DNA of 64,000 nt from Pseudomonas parafulva (GTDB lineage: Bacteria; Pseudomonadota; Gammaproteobacteria; Pseudomonadales; Pseudomonadaceae): NCBI RefSeq assembly GCF_000800255.1, contig NZ_CP009747.1, positions 2,232,001-2,296,000 on the forward strand, written 5' to 3'. This document shows, piece after piece, positions 7,645 through 19,478 of the stretch. The stretch's first letter is position 1, and every line of letters starts with the position of its first letter. The position numbers and the translations under genes are program-made. Under the pieces are notes generated by a model, which did no database searches, was not told where the DNA came from, and saw nothing but the letters and a program-made list of their open reading frames with translations.

Positions 7645-8651
7645 GCGAGCCGATGAACCCGACCCCGCTTAACGTGCACACGCCGGCCGAACACCCCTTC
7701 GCCGAGTTCGTGCGCATTCTTGGCAAGGGCAAGCGCGGCGCGCGCGGCCTGACCCGCGAAGAAGCCCGCGCAGCGATGACGATGCTGCTCGAAGGCAAGG
7801 TCGAGGACACCCAGCTCGGCGCGTTCCTCATGCTGCTGCGACATAAGGAAGAAAGTCCGGAGGAGCTGGCAGGCTTCACCCAAGCGCTGCGCAGCCAGGT
7901 GCAAGCACCACCCCTGGCGGTCGACCTGGACTGGCCGAGCTACGCCGGCAAGAAGCGTCACCTGCCGTGGTATCTGCTCGCGGCCAAGTGCCTGGCCAAC
8001 ACCGGCGTGCGCATCTTCATGCACGGCGGCGGCGCTCATACCGCCGGGCGCTTGTATACTGAGCAGTTGCTCGGGCTGCTCGATATCCCTCTGTGCCGCG
8101 ACTGGCAAGCAGTAGCCAACAGCCTTGACCAGCGCGGCCTGGCATTCGCCCCCTTGCAAGACTGGGCACCGCAATTGCAGCGCATGATCGACCTGCGCAA
8201 TACCTTGGGCCTGCGTTCACCCATCCACTCGCTGGCCCGTGTACTCAATCCGCTCGGCGCTCGCCGCAGCCTACAGAGTATTTTCCATCCGGGTTACCAG
8301 GCCGTTCACCGCGAAGCCAGTCGACTGCTCGGTGACTCCGCGCTGGTGATCAAGGGCGATGGCGGTGAGATCGAGGTCAATCCAGACGTTGTCAGCCATC
8401 TTTATGGCACCGATGACAGCCTGGCCTGGGACGAGGAATGGCCAGCATTAAGCGCCCAGCGTCACGTCAAACCGGCAAGCCTGGACCCACACCACTTGCT
8501 GGCGGTCTGGCGCGCAGAGGCGCATGACAGCTACGGCGAGTTGGCAGTCATAGCGACCATCGCCCTCGCGCTACGTGGGCTCGGACAAGACCGTGAGCAG
8601 GCCTTCAGTAACGCCCGAGATGCTTGGCAGGCGCGCAATACATCTGATTAA
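7641..8651 (+). CDS. ybiB: YbiB / TrpD2 family glycosyltransferase-fold protein
   Basis: A 336-residue protein with the anthranilate phosphoribosyltransferase fold (TrpD2). It has a helical N-terminal domain (about 15-85) and a larger domain with a glycine-rich loop MHGGGAHTAGR near residue 135. In E. coli the YbiB homologue binds nucleic acid without strong sequence preference and is under LexA control. The usual TrpD catalytic GTGGD loop is changed, in keeping with a non-biosynthetic role. The gene overlaps tusE by four bases, so it is read with the sulfur relay genes. The physical link suggests a tRNA-related function, but this is inference. Confidence 0.85.
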   Translation: MSEPMNPTPLNVHTPAEHPFAEFVRILGKGKRGARGLTREEARAAMTMLLEGKVEDTQLGAFLMLLRHKEESPEELAGFTQALRSQVQAPPLAVDLDWPSYAGKKRHLPWYLLAAKCLANTGVRIFMHGGGAHTAGRLYTEQLLGLLDIPLCRDWQAVANSLDQRGLAFAPLQDWAPQLQRMIDLRNTLGLRSPIHSLARVLNPLGARRSLQSIFHPGYQAVHREASRLLGDSALVIKGDGGEIEVNPDVVSHLYGTDDSLAWDEEWPALSAQRHVKPASLDPHHLLAVWRAEAHDSYGELAVIATIALALRGLGQDREQAFSNARDAWQARNTSD

Positions 8652-8745
8652 TCGATCAAAAGCAGGCGATCTTTGCACTGATCGCTCGAACGATATTCCA
8701 TAGACTGGTCTCCAATCACCAATGACTGGCTATTGGAGCGCTCAC

Positions 8746-9705
8746 ATGGGCCTTTTGATCGATGGCCGCTGGCATGACCAGTGGTACGAAAACAGCAAGG
8801 ACGGCGCTTTTCGCCGCGAAGACTCGCAACGCCGCGGCGCCTTGCCAGCTGCCGAAGCGGGACGCTATCACCTGTACGTTTCGCTGGCGTGCCCCTGGGC
8901 CCATCGCACCCTGATAATGCGCACCCTCAAAGGCTTGCAACCCTTGATCGACGTCTCGGTGGTCAGTTGGTTGATGGGCGAGCATGGCTGGACCTTTGAC
9001 ACCGCGCAGGGCTCGACCGGCGATGCGCTCGATGGATTGCAGTACCTCTACCAGCGCTACACATCGGACGATCCGCACTACAGCGGCCGCGTTACGGTGC
9101 CGGTACTGTGGGACAAGCAAGAGCAGCGCATCGTCAACAACGAGTCGGCGGAAATCATCCGCCTCTTCAACAGCGCCTTCGACGCACTGACCGGCAACCG
9201 ACTGGATCTCTATCCCGAGATGCTGCGCAGCACCATCGACGCGCTGAACGAACGCATTTACCCGGCCGTGAACAACGGCGTTTACCGGGCAGGCTTTGCC
9301 TCTACCCAGCACGCCTACGAGGAGGCGTTCGACGAGGTGTTCGACGAGTTGGATCATCTGGAAACACTGCTGGACACGCGCCGGTACCTGGCCGGTGAGT
9401 ACCTGACCGAAGCCGATGTACGATTGTTCACAACGCTGGTGCGTTTCGACGCCGTGTACCATGGCCACTTCAAATGCAACTTGCGTCGCGTAGCCGATTA
9501 CCACAACCTCTCGAACTGGCTACGGGAGCTGTATCAGTGGCCAGGAATCGCAGATACCGTGGATATGCAGCATATCCAGAATCACTATTACCTCAGCCAC
9601 AAGACCATCAATCCCAATGGCATCGTACCCAAGGGACCGCAGCAAGATTTCGGCTTGCCACATGACCGGACGCGGTTACCGGGTAATGGCATTTTTGAAG
9701 GGTAG
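8746..9705 (+). CDS. yqjG: Glutathionyl-hydroquinone reductase (Xi-class GST)
   Basis: A 319-residue cytoplasmic Xi-class glutathione transferase. These enzymes reduce glutathionyl-hydroquinones to hydroquinones, using a cysteine rather than Ser or Tyr. The catalytic Cys49 lies in the hallmark CPWAHR motif. The thioredoxin-like domain is N-terminal and the helical domain begins near residue 160. ATG 8746 (MGLLIDGRW) was preferred to 8722 because GGAG lies seven bases upstream and the family normally starts MGLL. It stands alone between ybiB and a perfect 12-bp terminator shared with cysG. Confidence 0.9.
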   Translation: MGLLIDGRWHDQWYENSKDGAFRREDSQRRGALPAAEAGRYHLYVSLACPWAHRTLIMRTLKGLQPLIDVSVVSWLMGEHGWTFDTAQGSTGDALDGLQYLYQRYTSDDPHYSGRVTVPVLWDKQEQRIVNNESAEIIRLFNSAFDALTGNRLDLYPEMLRSTIDALNERIYPAVNNGVYRAGFASTQHAYEEAFDEVFDELDHLETLLDTRRYLAGEYLTEADVRLFTTLVRFDAVYHGHFKCNLRRVADYHNLSNWLRELYQWPGIADTVDMQHIQNHYYLSHKTINPNGIVPKGPQQDFGLPHDRTRLPGNGIFEG

Positions 9706-9708
9706 AAC

Positions 9709-9737
9709 CTAACGGGGCCGCTCGACGGCCCCGTTAG
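9709..9737. terminator. Bidirectional terminator between yqjG and cysG
   Basis: CTAACGGGGCCG / CGGCCCCGTTAG, a perfect 12-bp stem with a five-base loop between convergent genes. The T run is weak on both sides. Confidence 0.75.
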
Positions 9738-9740
9738 AAT

Positions 9741-11132
9741 TCAGCTGCTTTGTGCGCCTTCGAACCATGCCAGTTTTTCGCGCAGTTGTACCACCTCGCC
9801 CACAATCACCAGCGTTGGAGCGTGGACGTCGTGTCGGGCCACCAACTCAGGCAGGTCGGCCAAGGTGCCGGTGAACACCCGCTGGTTGCGCGTCGTGCCT
9901 TGCTGTACCAGCGCCGCTGGTGTGCCGGGGGCTCGCCCATGGCGGATCAGTTCGGCGCAGATAGCCGGTAGCCCGACCAGTCCCATGTAGAACACTACCG
10001 TCTGCGCAGGCGCGACCAAGTCAGTCCACGGCAGGTTGCTGGTGCCATCTTTGAGATGGCCAGTGACGAAACGCACCGATTGGGCGTGATCGCGATGGGT
10101 CAGCGGAATGCCGGCATACGCCGAACAGCCGCTGGCTGCGGTAATCCCAGGCACAACCTGAAACGGAATACCCTCTGCTGCGAGCTCTTCGATTTCCTCG
10201 CCACCGCGCCCGAAAATGAATGGGTCGCCGCCTTTCAGGCGTAATACACGCTTGCCTTGACGGGCCAGATCGACTAGCAGGCGATTGATCTGCTCCTGGG
10301 GCACCGCGTGTTCTGCCCGGCGCTTGCCGACATAGATACGTTCTGCGTCGCGCCTGCACATGTCGATGATGGCCGGAGCCACCAGGCGGTCATACAGCAC
10401 GACATCAGCCTGCTGCATCAGCCGCAAGGCGCGGAAGGTCAACAGATCGGGATCGCCAGGACCGGCGCCGACCAAGTACACCTCACCCCCTTGCTGAACA
10501 GGCGCACCGTCGACCATCGCCTGCAACAGACGCTCAGCCTCCGCCCCCTGCCCGGCCAATTGACGTTCGGCGATCGGACCTTGGAACACGGTTTCCCAGA
10601 AGCCCCGCCGCTGGTTGACGTCCGGATAGAGACCTTTGACCTTGTCACGAAAACGCGCGGCCAAACCCGCCAGCTCACCGTAAGCCGACGGAATCCAGGC
10701 CTCGAATTTGGCGCGAATCAGACGTGCCAGTACGGGTGCGTCGCCGCCACTGGACACCGCGATCACCAGCGGCGAACGATCGACGATTGCCGGGAAGATC
10801 ACAGTGCACAGCGCCGGAGCATCCACCACATTGACCGGCAGGTTCATGGCCTGCGCATCGGCCGACACCTGAGCGTTAAGAGCTGCATCGTCGGTGGCCG
10901 CGATCACCAGCCGACAACCTTCCAGGTCGCCAACCTGGTATCCGCGCACCCGTACCTCTCCGCCGCCTTCCCTGGCCAGCGTAGCGAGCTGACCATCGAC
11001 CTCAGGCGCCACCACTCGCAGCAGGCCGCCGGCCTCTGCCAGCAGACGCGCCTTGCGCAAGGCGATCTCGCCGCCGCCGACAACCAGCACCCACCCGCCC
11101 TGCAACCGGTGGAACAGTGGCAGGTATTTCAT
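9741..11132 (-). CDS. cysG: Siroheme synthase CysG
   Basis: A 463-residue trifunctional enzyme making siroheme from uroporphyrinogen III for sulfite and nitrite reductases. The N-terminal precorrin-2 dehydrogenase/ferrochelatase part has the NAD-binding VVGGGEIA loop at residues 18-25. The central dimerisation domain follows. The SAM uroporphyrinogen methyltransferase part begins near 217 with [15 protein letters not shown] and continues through [16 protein letters not shown]. The length is typical. It is the last gene of the ftsK-lolA-rarA-crcB-serS-cysG unit: its ATG directly follows the serS stop with no intervening base. Confidence 0.97.
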   Translation of the reverse strand: MKYLPLFHRLQGGWVLVVGGGEIALRKARLLAEAGGLLRVVAPEVDGQLATLAREGGGEVRVRGYQVGDLEGCRLVIAATDDAALNAQVSADAQAMNLPVNVVDAPALCTVIFPAIVDRSPLVIAVSSGGDAPVLARLIRAKFEAWIPSAYGELAGLAARFRDKVKGLYPDVNQRRGFWETVFQGPIAERQLAGQGAEAERLLQAMVDGAPVQQGGEVYLVGAGPGDPDLLTFRALRLMQQADVVLYDRLVAPAIIDMCRRDAERIYVGKRRAEHAVPQEQINRLLVDLARQGKRVLRLKGGDPFIFGRGGEEIEELAAEGIPFQVVPGITAASGCSAYAGIPLTHRDHAQSVRFVTGHLKDGTSNLPWTDLVAPAQTVVFYMGLVGLPAICAELIRHGRAPGTPAALVQQGTTRNQRVFTGTLADLPELVARHDVHAPTLVIVGEVVQLREKLAWFEGAQSS

Positions 11133-12425
<1,293 letters not shown>

Positions 12426-12443
12426 TTATATGAAGGTGTTGGT

Positions 12444-12818
12444 TCAGATTCGGGTCAGAGCGAGGCCAGCCCAGGTCGCGAGCAGGCCGCCCAGTACACT
12501 GGCGGCGGCGTAGCCGAATGCCAGCGGCGCCTGTCCGCTTTCGAGCAGGCGCACGGTGTCCAGTGAAAAGGACGAAAAGGTGGTCAGGCCACCGACGAAG
12601 CCGACGATCAGTCCAGCCCGTACCTCGATAGGCACGCCCGGCTTGTTGAGGAACACGCCGTAGAGCACGCCGATGATCAGGCAGCCCACCAGATTGACCG
12701 CAAGCGTAGCGAGATAGAAGTGCCGTGGCCAGTGGGCATTGACCCAGTTACCTGCAGCGAAGCGCAGCAAAGTGCCGACAATGCCCGCAGCGCTGACCGA
12801 TACGACGAGTGCAATCAC
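12444..12818 (-). CDS. crcB: Fluoride channel CrcB/Fluc
   Basis: A 124-residue four-helix membrane protein of the Fluc family, which exports fluoride as a dual-topology dimer. The pore Asn42 (VNLVGC) and the [10 protein letters not shown] signature at 77-85 are intact. The start overlaps the rarA stop by four bases (ATGA), so translation is coupled to rarA. I see no crcB fluoride riboswitch, and there is no room for one within this operon. Confidence 0.95.
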   Translation of the reverse strand: MIALVVSVSAAGIVGTLLRFAAGNWVNAHWPRHFYLATLAVNLVGCLIIGVLYGVFLNKPGVPIEVRAGLIVGFVGGLTTFSSFSLDTVRLLESGQAPLAFGYAAASVLGGLLATWAGLALTRI

Positions 12819-14140
12819 GTTTTTCTCCGTTGCCGTGGACTGTTGCGATCCAGTTCGGCCAAGTGGCGCAGCTTTTCGCCGATCTTCAGTTCCAGGCCGC
12901 GCGGCACCGGCTGGTAATAGGGCCGCGGCGCCAAGGCATCGGGGAAGTAGTCCTCACCTGCCGCATAGGCATCCGGCTCATCGTGGGCATAGCGGTATTC
13001 ATCGCCATAGCCCAACTGCTTCATCAGCTTGGTCGGTGCGTTACGCAAATGTAACGGAACCTCCAGCGAACCGTGCTCGGAAGCCTCCCGCAGCGCCGTC
13101 TTGAAACCCATGTACACGGCATTGCTCTTGGGCGCACACGCCAGGTAGGTAATGGCCTGGGCCACCGCCAACTCACCCTCGGGACTGCCTAGCCGCTCCT
13201 GCACGTCCCAGGCCGCCAGACACAGGCTCAGTGCACGCGGATCGGCATTACCGATGTCCTCGCTGGCCATGCGCACCACACGACGGGCGATGTACAGCGG
13301 ATCGCAACCGCCATCGAGCATCCGCGCGAACCAATACAGCGCGCCGTCAGGATTGGAACCGCGAACCGACTTGTGCAGAGCCGATATCTGGTCATAGAAC
13401 GCCTCGCCACCCTTGTCGAAGCGCCGTCGACTATCACCGAGCAGACTCTGCAGCATCTGCACATCGATCTCGCTGCCGTCTTCGGCAAGGTCCGAGGCAT
13501 TTTCTAGGAAGTTGAGCATGCGCCGACCGTCACCGTCGGCAGCGGCCATGAGCATGGCGAAGGCTTCATCTCCGACTCGTAGATTGCGCTTGCCCAATCC
13601 ACGCTCTTCACTCAGGGCACGATCGACCAGTTTGCGCAGAGCGGCTTCGTCCAGACTCTTGAGTACATAGACACGCGCCCGCGACAGCAAGGCGTTGTTC
13701 AGCTCGAAGGAGGGGTTCTCGGTGGTAGCGCCGATGAACAGCAGGGTGCCGTCTTCCACATAGGGCAAGAAAGCGTCCTGCTGGGACTTGTTGAAGCGGT
13801 GCACTTCATCGACGAATAGAATCGTGCGTCGACCGTACTGACCGGCTTGCTGCTTGGCCACTTCCACGGCCTGACGAATCTCCTTGACCCCGGCCAGCAC
13901 AGCCGACACGGTTTCGAAATGCGCGTCGCAAAACTGCGCCAGCAGCCGCGCCAAGGTGGTCTTGCCGACACCGGGCGGCCCCCAGAAGATCATCGAGTGC
14001 AGAGCACCCTGCTCCAGTGCCTCGCGCAGCGGCTTGCCGCGCGCCAGCAGGTGCTCCTGGCCCACGTACTCGTCCAGGTTGGACGGACGCAATCGGGCTG
14101 CCAGCGGCTGGGCGACAGGCTCGCTTCGAAACAGGTCCAT
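12815..14140 (-). CDS. rarA: Replication-associated recombination protein RarA
   Basis: A 441-residue AAA+ ATPase related to clamp loaders (RarA/MgsA/WRNIP1) that acts at stalled replication forks. Walker A is GPPGVGKT at 54-61 and Walker [11 protein letters not shown] with Asp111-Glu112. Sensor 1 is ATTENPSFE near 138. The C-terminal tetramerisation domain ([19 protein letters not shown]) is present and the length is typical. It starts 11 bases after lolA and overlaps crcB by four bases. Confidence 0.95.
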   Translation of the reverse strand: MDLFRSEPVAQPLAARLRPSNLDEYVGQEHLLARGKPLREALEQGALHSMIFWGPPGVGKTTLARLLAQFCDAHFETVSAVLAGVKEIRQAVEVAKQQAGQYGRRTILFVDEVHRFNKSQQDAFLPYVEDGTLLFIGATTENPSFELNNALLSRARVYVLKSLDEAALRKLVDRALSEERGLGKRNLRVGDEAFAMLMAAADGDGRRMLNFLENASDLAEDGSEIDVQMLQSLLGDSRRRFDKGGEAFYDQISALHKSVRGSNPDGALYWFARMLDGGCDPLYIARRVVRMASEDIGNADPRALSLCLAAWDVQERLGSPEGELAVAQAITYLACAPKSNAVYMGFKTALREASEHGSLEVPLHLRNAPTKLMKQLGYGDEYRYAHDEPDAYAAGEDYFPDALAPRPYYQPVPRGLELKIGEKLRHLAELDRNSPRQRRKT

Positions 14141-14151
14141 GGTGCCTCGCG

Positions 14152-14775
14152 TTACTCCTGGATGACGTCAGCGCCGTCCGGGATCTTGAACTGGAACGTG
14201 CTCGCCGGGATCGCCTGGTTGGCCCTGACCCCATTGAACAGAATATTGGTGCGCTGGCCGACGCTGTCGATCAGTTGCATGTCATTGATCAGCCCCTTGC
14301 GGAAAGAAATACGCAAGGAGTCGAACAACGTGTCCTTGGTCTTGGGCTTGAGGGTGAAATCCATGACCTCGCCCTGCTCCTTGGAAACGATATCGAAACT
14401 CTGGCTGATCTTGGACACATCACCGGACAACAGTAACGCCGGCGTTTGGCTCAGGCGCACATCAAGCTTCTTCACCGTGGCCTGCTCCAGATCCGGGTCC
14501 CACAGGGTAACTTTCTGGCCATCGGAAACCACGACTTGCTCTTGTGGAGCATCCGTATGCCAGTAGAACAGGCCAGGACGTTTGACCGTCATCTTCCCTT
14601 TAGTCTCCTGCAGACTCGTGCCGCTGGCATCCAGGGTCAGTTGGGAAAAATTGGCCTCGATGGTCTGGGATTTTTCCAGCAACTGGGTCAGGCGCTGTAC
14701 GTCTTGCTCACCGGCGTACGCGGTGAGCGGGCCCAGGGTCAGGGCAGAAACCAACAGCATGCGAATTGCGCGCAT
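14152..14775 (-). CDS. lolA: Outer-membrane lipoprotein carrier protein LolA
   Basis: A 207-residue periplasmic chaperone that carries lipoproteins from the LolCDE transporter to LolB. A Sec signal peptide ([21 protein letters not shown]) is cut near residue 21. The mature protein has the conserved QTIEANFSQ and [10 protein letters not shown] segments of the LolA half-barrel. Longer in-frame starts exist, but ATG 14775 has GAGGA five bases upstream and matches the family. The several lipoproteins encoded in this window would be its cargo. It lies 62 bases after ftsK. Confidence 0.95.
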   Translation of the reverse strand: MRAIRMLLVSALTLGPLTAYAGEQDVQRLTQLLEKSQTIEANFSQLTLDASGTSLQETKGKMTVKRPGLFYWHTDAPQEQVVVSDGQKVTLWDPDLEQATVKKLDVRLSQTPALLLSGDVSKISQSFDIVSKEQGEVMDFTLKPKTKDTLFDSLRISFRKGLINDMQLIDSVGQRTNILFNGVRANQAIPASTFQFKIPDGADVIQE

Positions 14776-14837
14776 GGGAGTCCTCATTGAGCAGTGGATA
14801 GGCCGGACACGATGTTTCGCACCCGGCAAGACAATCA

Positions 14838-17252
14838 TCAATCGCGCGGGCCGCCCGGAGCTATCACTTCCCGCGAGCCGTTGCTGTTCATTGGAGTGAC
14901 CACGCCGGCCATCTCCATCGCCTCGATCATCCGCGCGGCACGGTTGTAGCCGATCTTGAGCTTGCGCTGTACTGCCGAAATGGACGCCCGGCGACTTTCC
15001 AGCACGAACTGCACAGCTTCGTCATAGAGCGCGTCGGTTTCCGAGTCGTCGCCATCGCCACCTCCACCGCCGCCCTCGAAACCGCTACCGGCTTCCTCGA
15101 CGCCGTTGAGGATATCGTCGTTGTAATCAGGGGCACCGCGCAACTTCCACGCCTCTACAACGCGGTGAACCTCGTCGTCGGAAACGAATGCACCGTGAAC
15201 GCGGATGGGCAGACTGGTACCCGGCGGCATGTAGAGCATGTCGCCATGGCCGAGCAGTTGTTCGGCGCCGCCCTGGTCGATGATAGTCCGCGAGTCGATC
15301 TTGCTCGACACCTGGAACGCCATACGCGTAGGAATGTTGGCCTTGATCAGGCCAGTGATCACATCGACCGACGGACGCTGTGTAGCGAGAATCAAATGAA
15401 TGCCGGCTGCACGCGCCTTCTGGGCGATACGGGCAATCAGCTCTTCGACCTTTTTGCCGACGATCATCATCATGTCGGCAAATTCGTCGACCACCACCAC
15501 GATAGTCGGCAGGGTTTTCAGCGCCGGAGGTTCGTCCTCCATGCTTTCACGGCGGTACAGCGGATCGTGGATGACCTCACCGGCGTCCTGGGCGTCTTTG
15601 ACCTTGCGGTTGAAGCCGGCCAGGTTACGTACGCCCATCGCAGCCATCAGCTTGTAGCGGCGCTCCATCTCGGCGACGCTCCAACGCAGAGCGTTGGCGG
15701 CGTCCTTCATGTCGGTGACGACCGGGCACAACAAGTGCGGAATGCCTTCGTAAATCGACAGCTCAAGCATTTTCGGGTCGATCATGATCAGCCGCGCGTC
15801 TTCCGGGCTCGACTTGAACAGGATCGACAGGATCATCGCGTTGACACCCACCGACTTACCCGAACCGGTGGTACCCGCCACCAGCAAATGCGGCATCTTG
15901 GCCAAGTCCGTGATGACTGGCTTGCCGCCGATGTCATGGCCCAGCGCCAGCGTGACGGGCGACTTCTGCTCGTCATACTGAGGCGTGGACAACACCTCGG
16001 AGAAACGCACCATCTGACGATTTTCGTTGGGGATTTCGATACCGACGGTAGTCTTTCCGGGAATGACCTCCACCACCCGCACGCTGGTCACTGCCAGCGA
16101 GCGCGCGAGGTCCTTAGCAAGGTTGGCGATGCGGCTGACCTTGACCCCGGCAGCTGGCTGGATTTCGTAGCGAGTGATCACCGGCCCCGGGTGGATCGAG
16201 TCTACGGAAACGTCGACCCCGAACTCCTTGAGCTTGATCTCCAGCAGATGCCCCACTCCAGCCAGGGACTCGGGCGAATACTCGATCTTTTTCTGTTCGG
16301 CAGGATCGAGAATCGAGATCGATGGGAGCGTTCCTTCCACGGCGCTATCGACGAACAGCGGCGCCTGTTTTTCTTTCATGACCCGCTTGCTGGGCTCGGG
16401 TGCCTTGACCGGTGCCGGCAGGTTGATCACCGGTGCGGGCTGCTGCTCGCGTTGTGCCACATGCTTGCTCAAGGATTCGTCACGTTCGATGATGCGTTCG
16501 CGCGCCTTGATCTGCTCGCGCTTGTCGACAACCACGGGCGCGACAACGTCCTCGACCTGCTCATCGACCTCGCGCAACTGCGCCACCAGCCGCTTGCGTT
16601 CGTTGCGCGCGGCCCACCAGCGCGACGCGGCGCCTTGGACCAGCTCGAACAGATCAAGGGTGATCTTGCCGGTCAGGTCCATGACCTTGAACCAGGACAA
16701 GTCGGTGAACACCGTCAGGCCGAACAGGAACAACGCGATGAACATCAAGGTGCTGCCCTGCACGTTCAGCAGGTTGCGTGCCAGTTCCCCAAGGCTCTCG
16801 CCCAGCGCACCGCCAGCCGAAAATGGAATACTGGCGGGCGGATGGAAATGAATGTGCGCCAGCGCTGCGCCCGACAGCACGAGAAATACCAAGCCGATCA
16901 GACGCCAGGAGAACAGCCACCCACTCCATTGCCAGGGCTGGTGACGTTCACGGAAGATCTGCCAGGTCTTGATCGCCAGCAGCAAAGGAAAGATATAGGC
17001 AAAGTAGCCAAGCACCATGAACAGGATGTCGGCGAAGAACGCGCCGGCGCGGCCAGCAGCGTTCTGAACCTGATCGACATTGCTGGTGTGGGTAAAGCTT
17101 GGGTCGGATGTGTCGTAGGTCAGCAGTGCCATCCACAGGTACAGGCACAGCGCACCGACGGCAATCAGCGCGCCTTCCTTGAGGCGATAATGCAACTGCT
17201 GGCGCCATAGCGGCACTGGCAACGGAGTCGGGGATGCAGTGGATTTCTTCAA
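14838..17252 (-). CDS. ftsK: DNA translocase FtsK
   Basis: An 804-residue septal DNA pump that clears and aligns chromosome dimers for XerCD recombination at division. Four or five membrane helices occupy residues 25-190. A short charged and Pro-containing linker follows, and the RecA-like motor starts near 400. Walker A GTTGSGKS is near 460-467 and Walker [10 protein letters not shown] near 505. A gly-rich tether leads to the gamma winged helix (about 740-800), which reads KOPS-type sequences. The likely start is TTG 17252 (MKKSTASP), with AGGA upstream. An ATG 36 codons further upstream is open but gives an atypical basic extension. It heads the long minus-strand operon. Confidence 0.95.
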   Translation of the reverse strand: MKKSTASPTPLPVPLWRQQLHYRLKEGALIAVGALCLYLWMALLTYDTSDPSFTHTSNVDQVQNAAGRAGAFFADILFMVLGYFAYIFPLLLAIKTWQIFRERHQPWQWSGWLFSWRLIGLVFLVLSGAALAHIHFHPPASIPFSAGGALGESLGELARNLLNVQGSTLMFIALFLFGLTVFTDLSWFKVMDLTGKITLDLFELVQGAASRWWAARNERKRLVAQLREVDEQVEDVVAPVVVDKREQIKARERIIERDESLSKHVAQREQQPAPVINLPAPVKAPEPSKRVMKEKQAPLFVDSAVEGTLPSISILDPAEQKKIEYSPESLAGVGHLLEIKLKEFGVDVSVDSIHPGPVITRYEIQPAAGVKVSRIANLAKDLARSLAVTSVRVVEVIPGKTTVGIEIPNENRQMVRFSEVLSTPQYDEQKSPVTLALGHDIGGKPVITDLAKMPHLLVAGTTGSGKSVGVNAMILSILFKSSPEDARLIMIDPKMLELSIYEGIPHLLCPVVTDMKDAANALRWSVAEMERRYKLMAAMGVRNLAGFNRKVKDAQDAGEVIHDPLYRRESMEDEPPALKTLPTIVVVVDEFADMMMIVGKKVEELIARIAQKARAAGIHLILATQRPSVDVITGLIKANIPTRMAFQVSSKIDSRTIIDQGGAEQLLGHGDMLYMPPGTSLPIRVHGAFVSDDEVHRVVEAWKLRGAPDYNDDILNGVEEAGSGFEGGGGGGDGDDSETDALYDEAVQFVLESRRASISAVQRKLKIGYNRAARMIEAMEMAGVVTPMNSNGSREVIAPGGPRD

Positions 17253-17625
17253 AACGCGTCTATTCCTGCGCTTGATGCGCGTTAAATAGTGATCGGGCCG
17301 GTGAATGGCCGACGAACCACTACTTTTAACATTACTGCCCGCCTGCCGCCATGGCGGCACGCCGCGTGGCGCATGGACGGGGGGCCGATTTCCATGGGTG
17401 CAATTTGAGCATGCATTTTGTTCTGTGACAAAGGCTTATGCTGTATTTTTGCACAGGTATGACAGCAAATGTCGGCGATGGTGCCAGATGCCCATCGGCT
17501 AGCGGTGAAACAGCTCGACGAGCCGCGCCACTCCTGCAGCCCAGCATGCTGCAACAGCCCAGACATTGACCTCGACGACGCCTGCCGCCATGCTCGTCAC
17601 TCCCCTCCCCTACCGCCGAATCACC
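17253..17625. other. Divergent interval between ftsK and aat
   Basis: About 370 bases with no gene that I trust. It must hold the ftsK and aat promoters. A hairpin-forming GC stretch (CTGCCGCCATGGCGGCA, 17344-17360) and an AT-rich patch near 17405-17460 are visible. In P. aeruginosa, trxB lies here; it is absent in this window. Confidence 0.5.
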
Positions 17626-18306
17626 ATGCTCACCTGGCTGACCCGCGACTCGCTGAACTTCCCACCCCTCAATAAAGCCCTCAACGAGCCCAACGGCTTA
17701 CTCGCCGCGGGAGGCGATCTCACACCCGAGCGCCTGATTCAGGCCTACCGCCACGGCTGCTTCCCTTGGTATCAGGACGGACAGCCGATTCTATGGTGGT
17801 CGCCCGATCCTCGCACCGTGCTGTTACCGGACGAACTTCACGTATCCCGGTCGCTGGCCAAGCTGATGCGTCAGGGCCGCTACCAAGTCAGCTTCGACAC
17901 CGATTTCGCCAGTGTAATCGCTGCGTGCGCCGCACCCCGTGATTACGCCGACGGCACCTGGATCACCGACAGCATGCAGGCGGCATACCGCGAGTTGCAC
18001 CACCGCGGTATCGCTCATTCGGTCGAGGTACGCCAGGCCGGCGAACTGGTTGGCGGCCTATACGGCCTGGCCATGGGCCGCCTGTTCTTCGGCGAATCCA
18101 TGTTCAGCCGCGCCGACAATGCCTCCAAGGTCGGTTTCGTGACGCTGGTTGAACGTCTGCGCGAAGCTGGCTTTGTATTGATCGACTGCCAGATGCCCAC
18201 CGATCACCTGCATAGCCTCGGCGCGCGCGCTATCAGCCGGAAGGCGTTCGCCGACTATCTGTCATGCCATCTCGACCACTCCTGCGACGCAGCCTGGGCG
18301 CGCTAG
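17626..18306 (+). CDS. aat: Leucyl/phenylalanyl-tRNA-protein transferase
   Basis: A 226-residue cytoplasmic enzyme that adds Leu or Phe from charged tRNA to proteins with N-terminal Arg or Lys, marking them for ClpS-ClpAP. The family motifs [20 protein letters not shown] (near 30-50) and [10 protein letters not shown] are intact. ATG 17626 ([12 protein letters not shown]) is used because it matches the family start; an in-frame ATG 60 bases upstream is less likely. The ribosome-binding site is weak. It is followed by bpt, and clpA and clpS lie within 4 kb, so the whole N-degron pathway is local. Confidence 0.95.
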   Translation: MLTWLTRDSLNFPPLNKALNEPNGLLAAGGDLTPERLIQAYRHGCFPWYQDGQPILWWSPDPRTVLLPDELHVSRSLAKLMRQGRYQVSFDTDFASVIAACAAPRDYADGTWITDSMQAAYRELHHRGIAHSVEVRQAGELVGGLYGLAMGRLFFGESMFSRADNASKVGFVTLVERLREAGFVLIDCQMPTDHLHSLGARAISRKAFADYLSCHLDHSCDAAWAR

Positions 18307-18361
18307 GCGACCGCCCAGAGCTGGCATACACTTAGAGCAACGTCTTGCCCAGGGGGCTATC

Positions 18362-19069
18362 ATGACAGAGCTGGCGCGATTGAAGTTCTATGCCACTCAA
18401 CCCCACTCCTGCAGCTACCTGCCCGATGAGCAGGCGACGACCCTGTTCCTGGACCCCAGCCAGCCCATGGACGTAAATGTGTATGCCGACCTGTCGGAAA
18501 TGGGCTTTCGCCGCAGCGGCGATCATCTCTACCGACCTCACTGCCAGAGCTGCTCTGCCTGCGTACCGGCACGCATCCCCGCAGCACGCTTCGTGCCCAA
18601 CCGCCAGCAGCGACGCATTCTCAAGCGCAATGAGGACCTTGTGGTCAGCCCCGCGCGACCGGCTTTCAAAGAAGAATATTTCGATCTGTATCGCCGCTAC
18701 ATCGAAACGCGCCACGCTGACGGCGACATGTACCCGCCCAGTCGCGACCAGTTCTCCACGTTTCTGGTACGCGACCTGCCCTTCAGTTGGTTCTACGAAT
18801 TTTGCCTGCATGGTCGCCTGCTTGCAGTGGCGGTATGTGACCTGCTGCCCAATGGCCTATCGGCGGTGTATACCTTCTACGATCCAGATGAAGAGCGCCG
18901 TAGCTTGGGCCGCTTTGCCATCCTCTGGCAGATCGCTGAAACGCTACGCCAGGATCTGGAGGCGGTCTATCTTGGCTACTGGATCAAGAATTGTCAGAAG
19001 ATGAACTACAAGACCCAATACCGCCCCATCGAGCTACTGATTAACCAGCGCTGGGTCAGCCTCAACTGA
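18362..19069 (+). CDS. bpt: Aspartate/glutamate leucyltransferase
   Basis: A 235-residue arginyltransferase-related enzyme (Bpt) that adds Leu to proteins with N-terminal Asp or Glu. It has the N-terminal cysteine cluster [12 protein letters not shown] near 60-71 and the C-terminal [13 protein letters not shown] segment typical of the ATE/Bpt fold. ATG 18362 follows an AGGGGGC site. It is 55 bases after aat and probably co-transcribed with it. Together they widen the set of destabilising N-termini delivered to ClpS. Confidence 0.95.
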   Translation: MTELARLKFYATQPHSCSYLPDEQATTLFLDPSQPMDVNVYADLSEMGFRRSGDHLYRPHCQSCSACVPARIPAARFVPNRQQRRILKRNEDLVVSPARPAFKEEYFDLYRRYIETRHADGDMYPPSRDQFSTFLVRDLPFSWFYEFCLHGRLLAVAVCDLLPNGLSAVYTFYDPDEERRSLGRFAILWQIAETLRQDLEAVYLGYWIKNCQKMNYKTQYRPIELLINQRWVSLN

Positions 19070-19172
19070 AAGCATTGGCTTGAAATACATTTTTCGGGCA
19101 TAATCCACGCCACTTTTTTTGCCCGGTGCAACTGCGCGTCGGGCCATCTCTGGACACCGAGGGTTTTACTGC

Positions 19173-19391
19173 ATGTCGAAAGAAGACAGCTTCGAAATGG
19201 AAGGCAGTGTCGTCGACACCCTTCCAAACACCATGTTTCGCGTGGAGCTGGAAAACGGCCACGTTGTCACCGCGCACATTTCCGGAAAAATGCGCAAGAA
19301 CTACATCCGCATCCTCACTGGCGACAAGGTCCGCGTCGAACTGACGCCTTACGACCTGAGCAAGGGCCGCATCACCTACCGCGCGCGCTAA
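19173..19391 (+). CDS. infA: Translation initiation factor IF-1
   Basis: A 72-residue S1/OB-fold factor that occupies the ribosomal A site during initiation. The sequence [13 protein letters not shown]...[12 protein letters not shown]...GRITYRAR is the canonical IF-1. ATG 19173 is chosen by family alignment; the frame is open further upstream. A 100-base leader precedes it and a strong terminator follows, so it can be transcribed alone. Confidence 0.98.
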   Translation: MSKEDSFEMEGSVVDTLPNTMFRVELENGHVVTAHISGKMRKNYIRILTGDKVRVELTPYDLSKGRITYRAR

Positions 19392-19399
19392 GCTTCAGC

Positions 19400-19434
19400 C
19401 ACAAAAAAGCCCGGCCAATGCGCCGGGCTTTTTT
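19400..19434 (+). terminator. Rho-independent terminator after infA
   Basis: AAAAAAGCCCGGC / GCCGGGCTTTTTT, a 13-bp stem with a six-base loop. The A and T tracts make it usable on both strands, which suits the convergent clpA. Confidence 0.92.
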
Positions 19435-19478
19435 GTGCAGCCTACCAAAGCGCCAGGGCCGCACAGCGGCCCCTTTGC

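Noticed and set aside
12819..12900. A fluoride riboswitch for crcB
   Set aside because: crcB overlaps rarA by four bases inside an operon, and the upstream DNA is rarA coding sequence.
15165..17210. A 681-codon frame antisense to ftsK
   Set aside because: FtsK is certain on the other strand. The antisense product is rich in His, Asp and Arg without any fold signature, as expected from mirror coding.
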